From Effrenium voratum (lineage: Eukaryota; Sar; Dinophyceae; Suessiales; Symbiodiniaceae), in contig CAUJNA010000824.1 in NCBI GenBank assembly GCA_963377175.1, positions 1,014,501 through 1,078,500 on the forward strand: DNA of 64,000 nt, given 5' to 3'. This document shows, piece by piece, positions 1 through 64,000 of the stretch. Positions within the stretch are counted from its first letter, which is position 1; each line of letters begins with the position of its first letter. A program made the position numbers and the translations under genes. The notes beneath the pieces are model-generated. The model made no database searches. It had not been told where the DNA came from and worked only from the letters and a program-made list of their open reading frames with translations.

Positions 1-405
1 GAAAAACAGAAAAGCCAACCACTGGAGGGCTGAGCTTTTCGGGACCCGAACCCAGGCATTGAGCCATAAAAGCCATAAAAGCAATGGTCGGCAACACCAT
101 CTGTGCAGTTGAAGGGACTTCCTCCAAGTCACATTTCCCAAATGTTGGCAAAGTGCGTACAGGCGGCCAGACATTCTTCGTGTTTCAACCAATGCTGTGT
201 GAACATGTTGAGCCCGCTGCGGCTTAATTTCAGCCTCCTTTGAGTTGTCCTTTGCCAAAAAAAAAAAGGCACCAGGTCCGGTCTGGTTGTCATTTAGTTC
301 ACTCAAATTTGGCAACACCCCAGAGGCAATTTTCAAACAAAAACGGCCTCAGCCCCGAAACCCGGTGCCAAAACCCGCCCCGCAGATCTCGACGGGGGCG
401 GGGGC

Positions 406-63844
<63,439 letters not shown>

Positions 63845-64000
63845 CTGTTGTGCCATGGAGTGGTCAAATCATATACAGTAGCTCATATTGGGTACATTGC
63901 TGGTGGGTTGGGGCCAAGTTGTTTGCTTGCTCGCCTCATTGGTTCTGGCTGCTCATTTGGTTGCTTGGTTTGTCGGTTGGTTCGTTGTGTTCCTTTTGGT

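Overview
This window reads as nuclear DNA of a dinoflagellate. The evidence is: (i) many tiny exons with GC, GT and a few GA splice donors, always with AG acceptors and usually a G as the next base; (ii) three copies of the 16-nt core of the dinoflagellate spliced leader (GCCATTTTGGCTCAAG, minus strand); (iii) very repeat-rich introns; (iv) retroelements with cytosine-methyltransferase-like domains. The genus cannot be named from the sequence alone.

Almost the whole window (about 63.8 kb down to 0.4 kb, minus strand) is one gene: cytosolic (eukaryotic/archaeal-type) leucyl-tRNA synthetase. I placed 56 exons by eye, mostly 23-100 nt, together about 3 kb of coding sequence. Reading-frame phases agree across nearly all junctions. 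The exons follow LeuRS order: the Rossmann part (FPFGFHCTGMPIQ), CP1 editing domain (ATLRAET, VPSDSPDD), catalytic core (SGKDLIQNHL, KMSKS), anticodon-binding helices and C-terminal part. The 5' end (HIGH-motif exon) lies beyond the right edge. No continuous ORF in the window reveals this gene.

Region by region (plus coordinates; the gene reads right to left): 0.4-3.9 kb holds the last LeuRS exons. 5.07-14.33 kb holds element A, a 9.26-kb tyrosine-recombinase retroelement (DIRS/Ngaro-like) bounded by identical 130-bp direct repeats that contain a spliced-leader-like sequence and a 10-bp inverted repeat. 15.2-18.1 kb holds LeuRS exons for the C-terminal helical region. 19.7-27.2 kb holds element B, a frame-broken LINE-like element with a C5 DNA methyltransferase, a ubiquitin-like domain, an EEP nuclease, reverse transcriptase, a zinc knuckle and RNase H. 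28.4-32.1 kb holds a small EF-hand gene, also on the minus strand, nested in the same 14.6-kb LeuRS intron as element B, with a spliced-leader core 59 nt before its ATG. 32.7-63.8 kb holds the rest of LeuRS, with introns full of short foldback elements, tRNA-like SINEs and long microsatellites (ATGT at 36.2 kb, CTGT at 55.9 kb, AAAGAG at 59.1 kb).

The most unusual finds are: a housekeeping gene spread over more than 63 kb in microexons; two unrelated retroelements in its introns, both with cytosine-methyltransferase-like domains; a CX5R phosphatase-like domain fused to a tyrosine recombinase; a ubiquitin-like domain inside a methyltransferase-bearing LINE; and spliced-leader relics at matching positions before the first ATG of both element A and the nested EF-hand gene.
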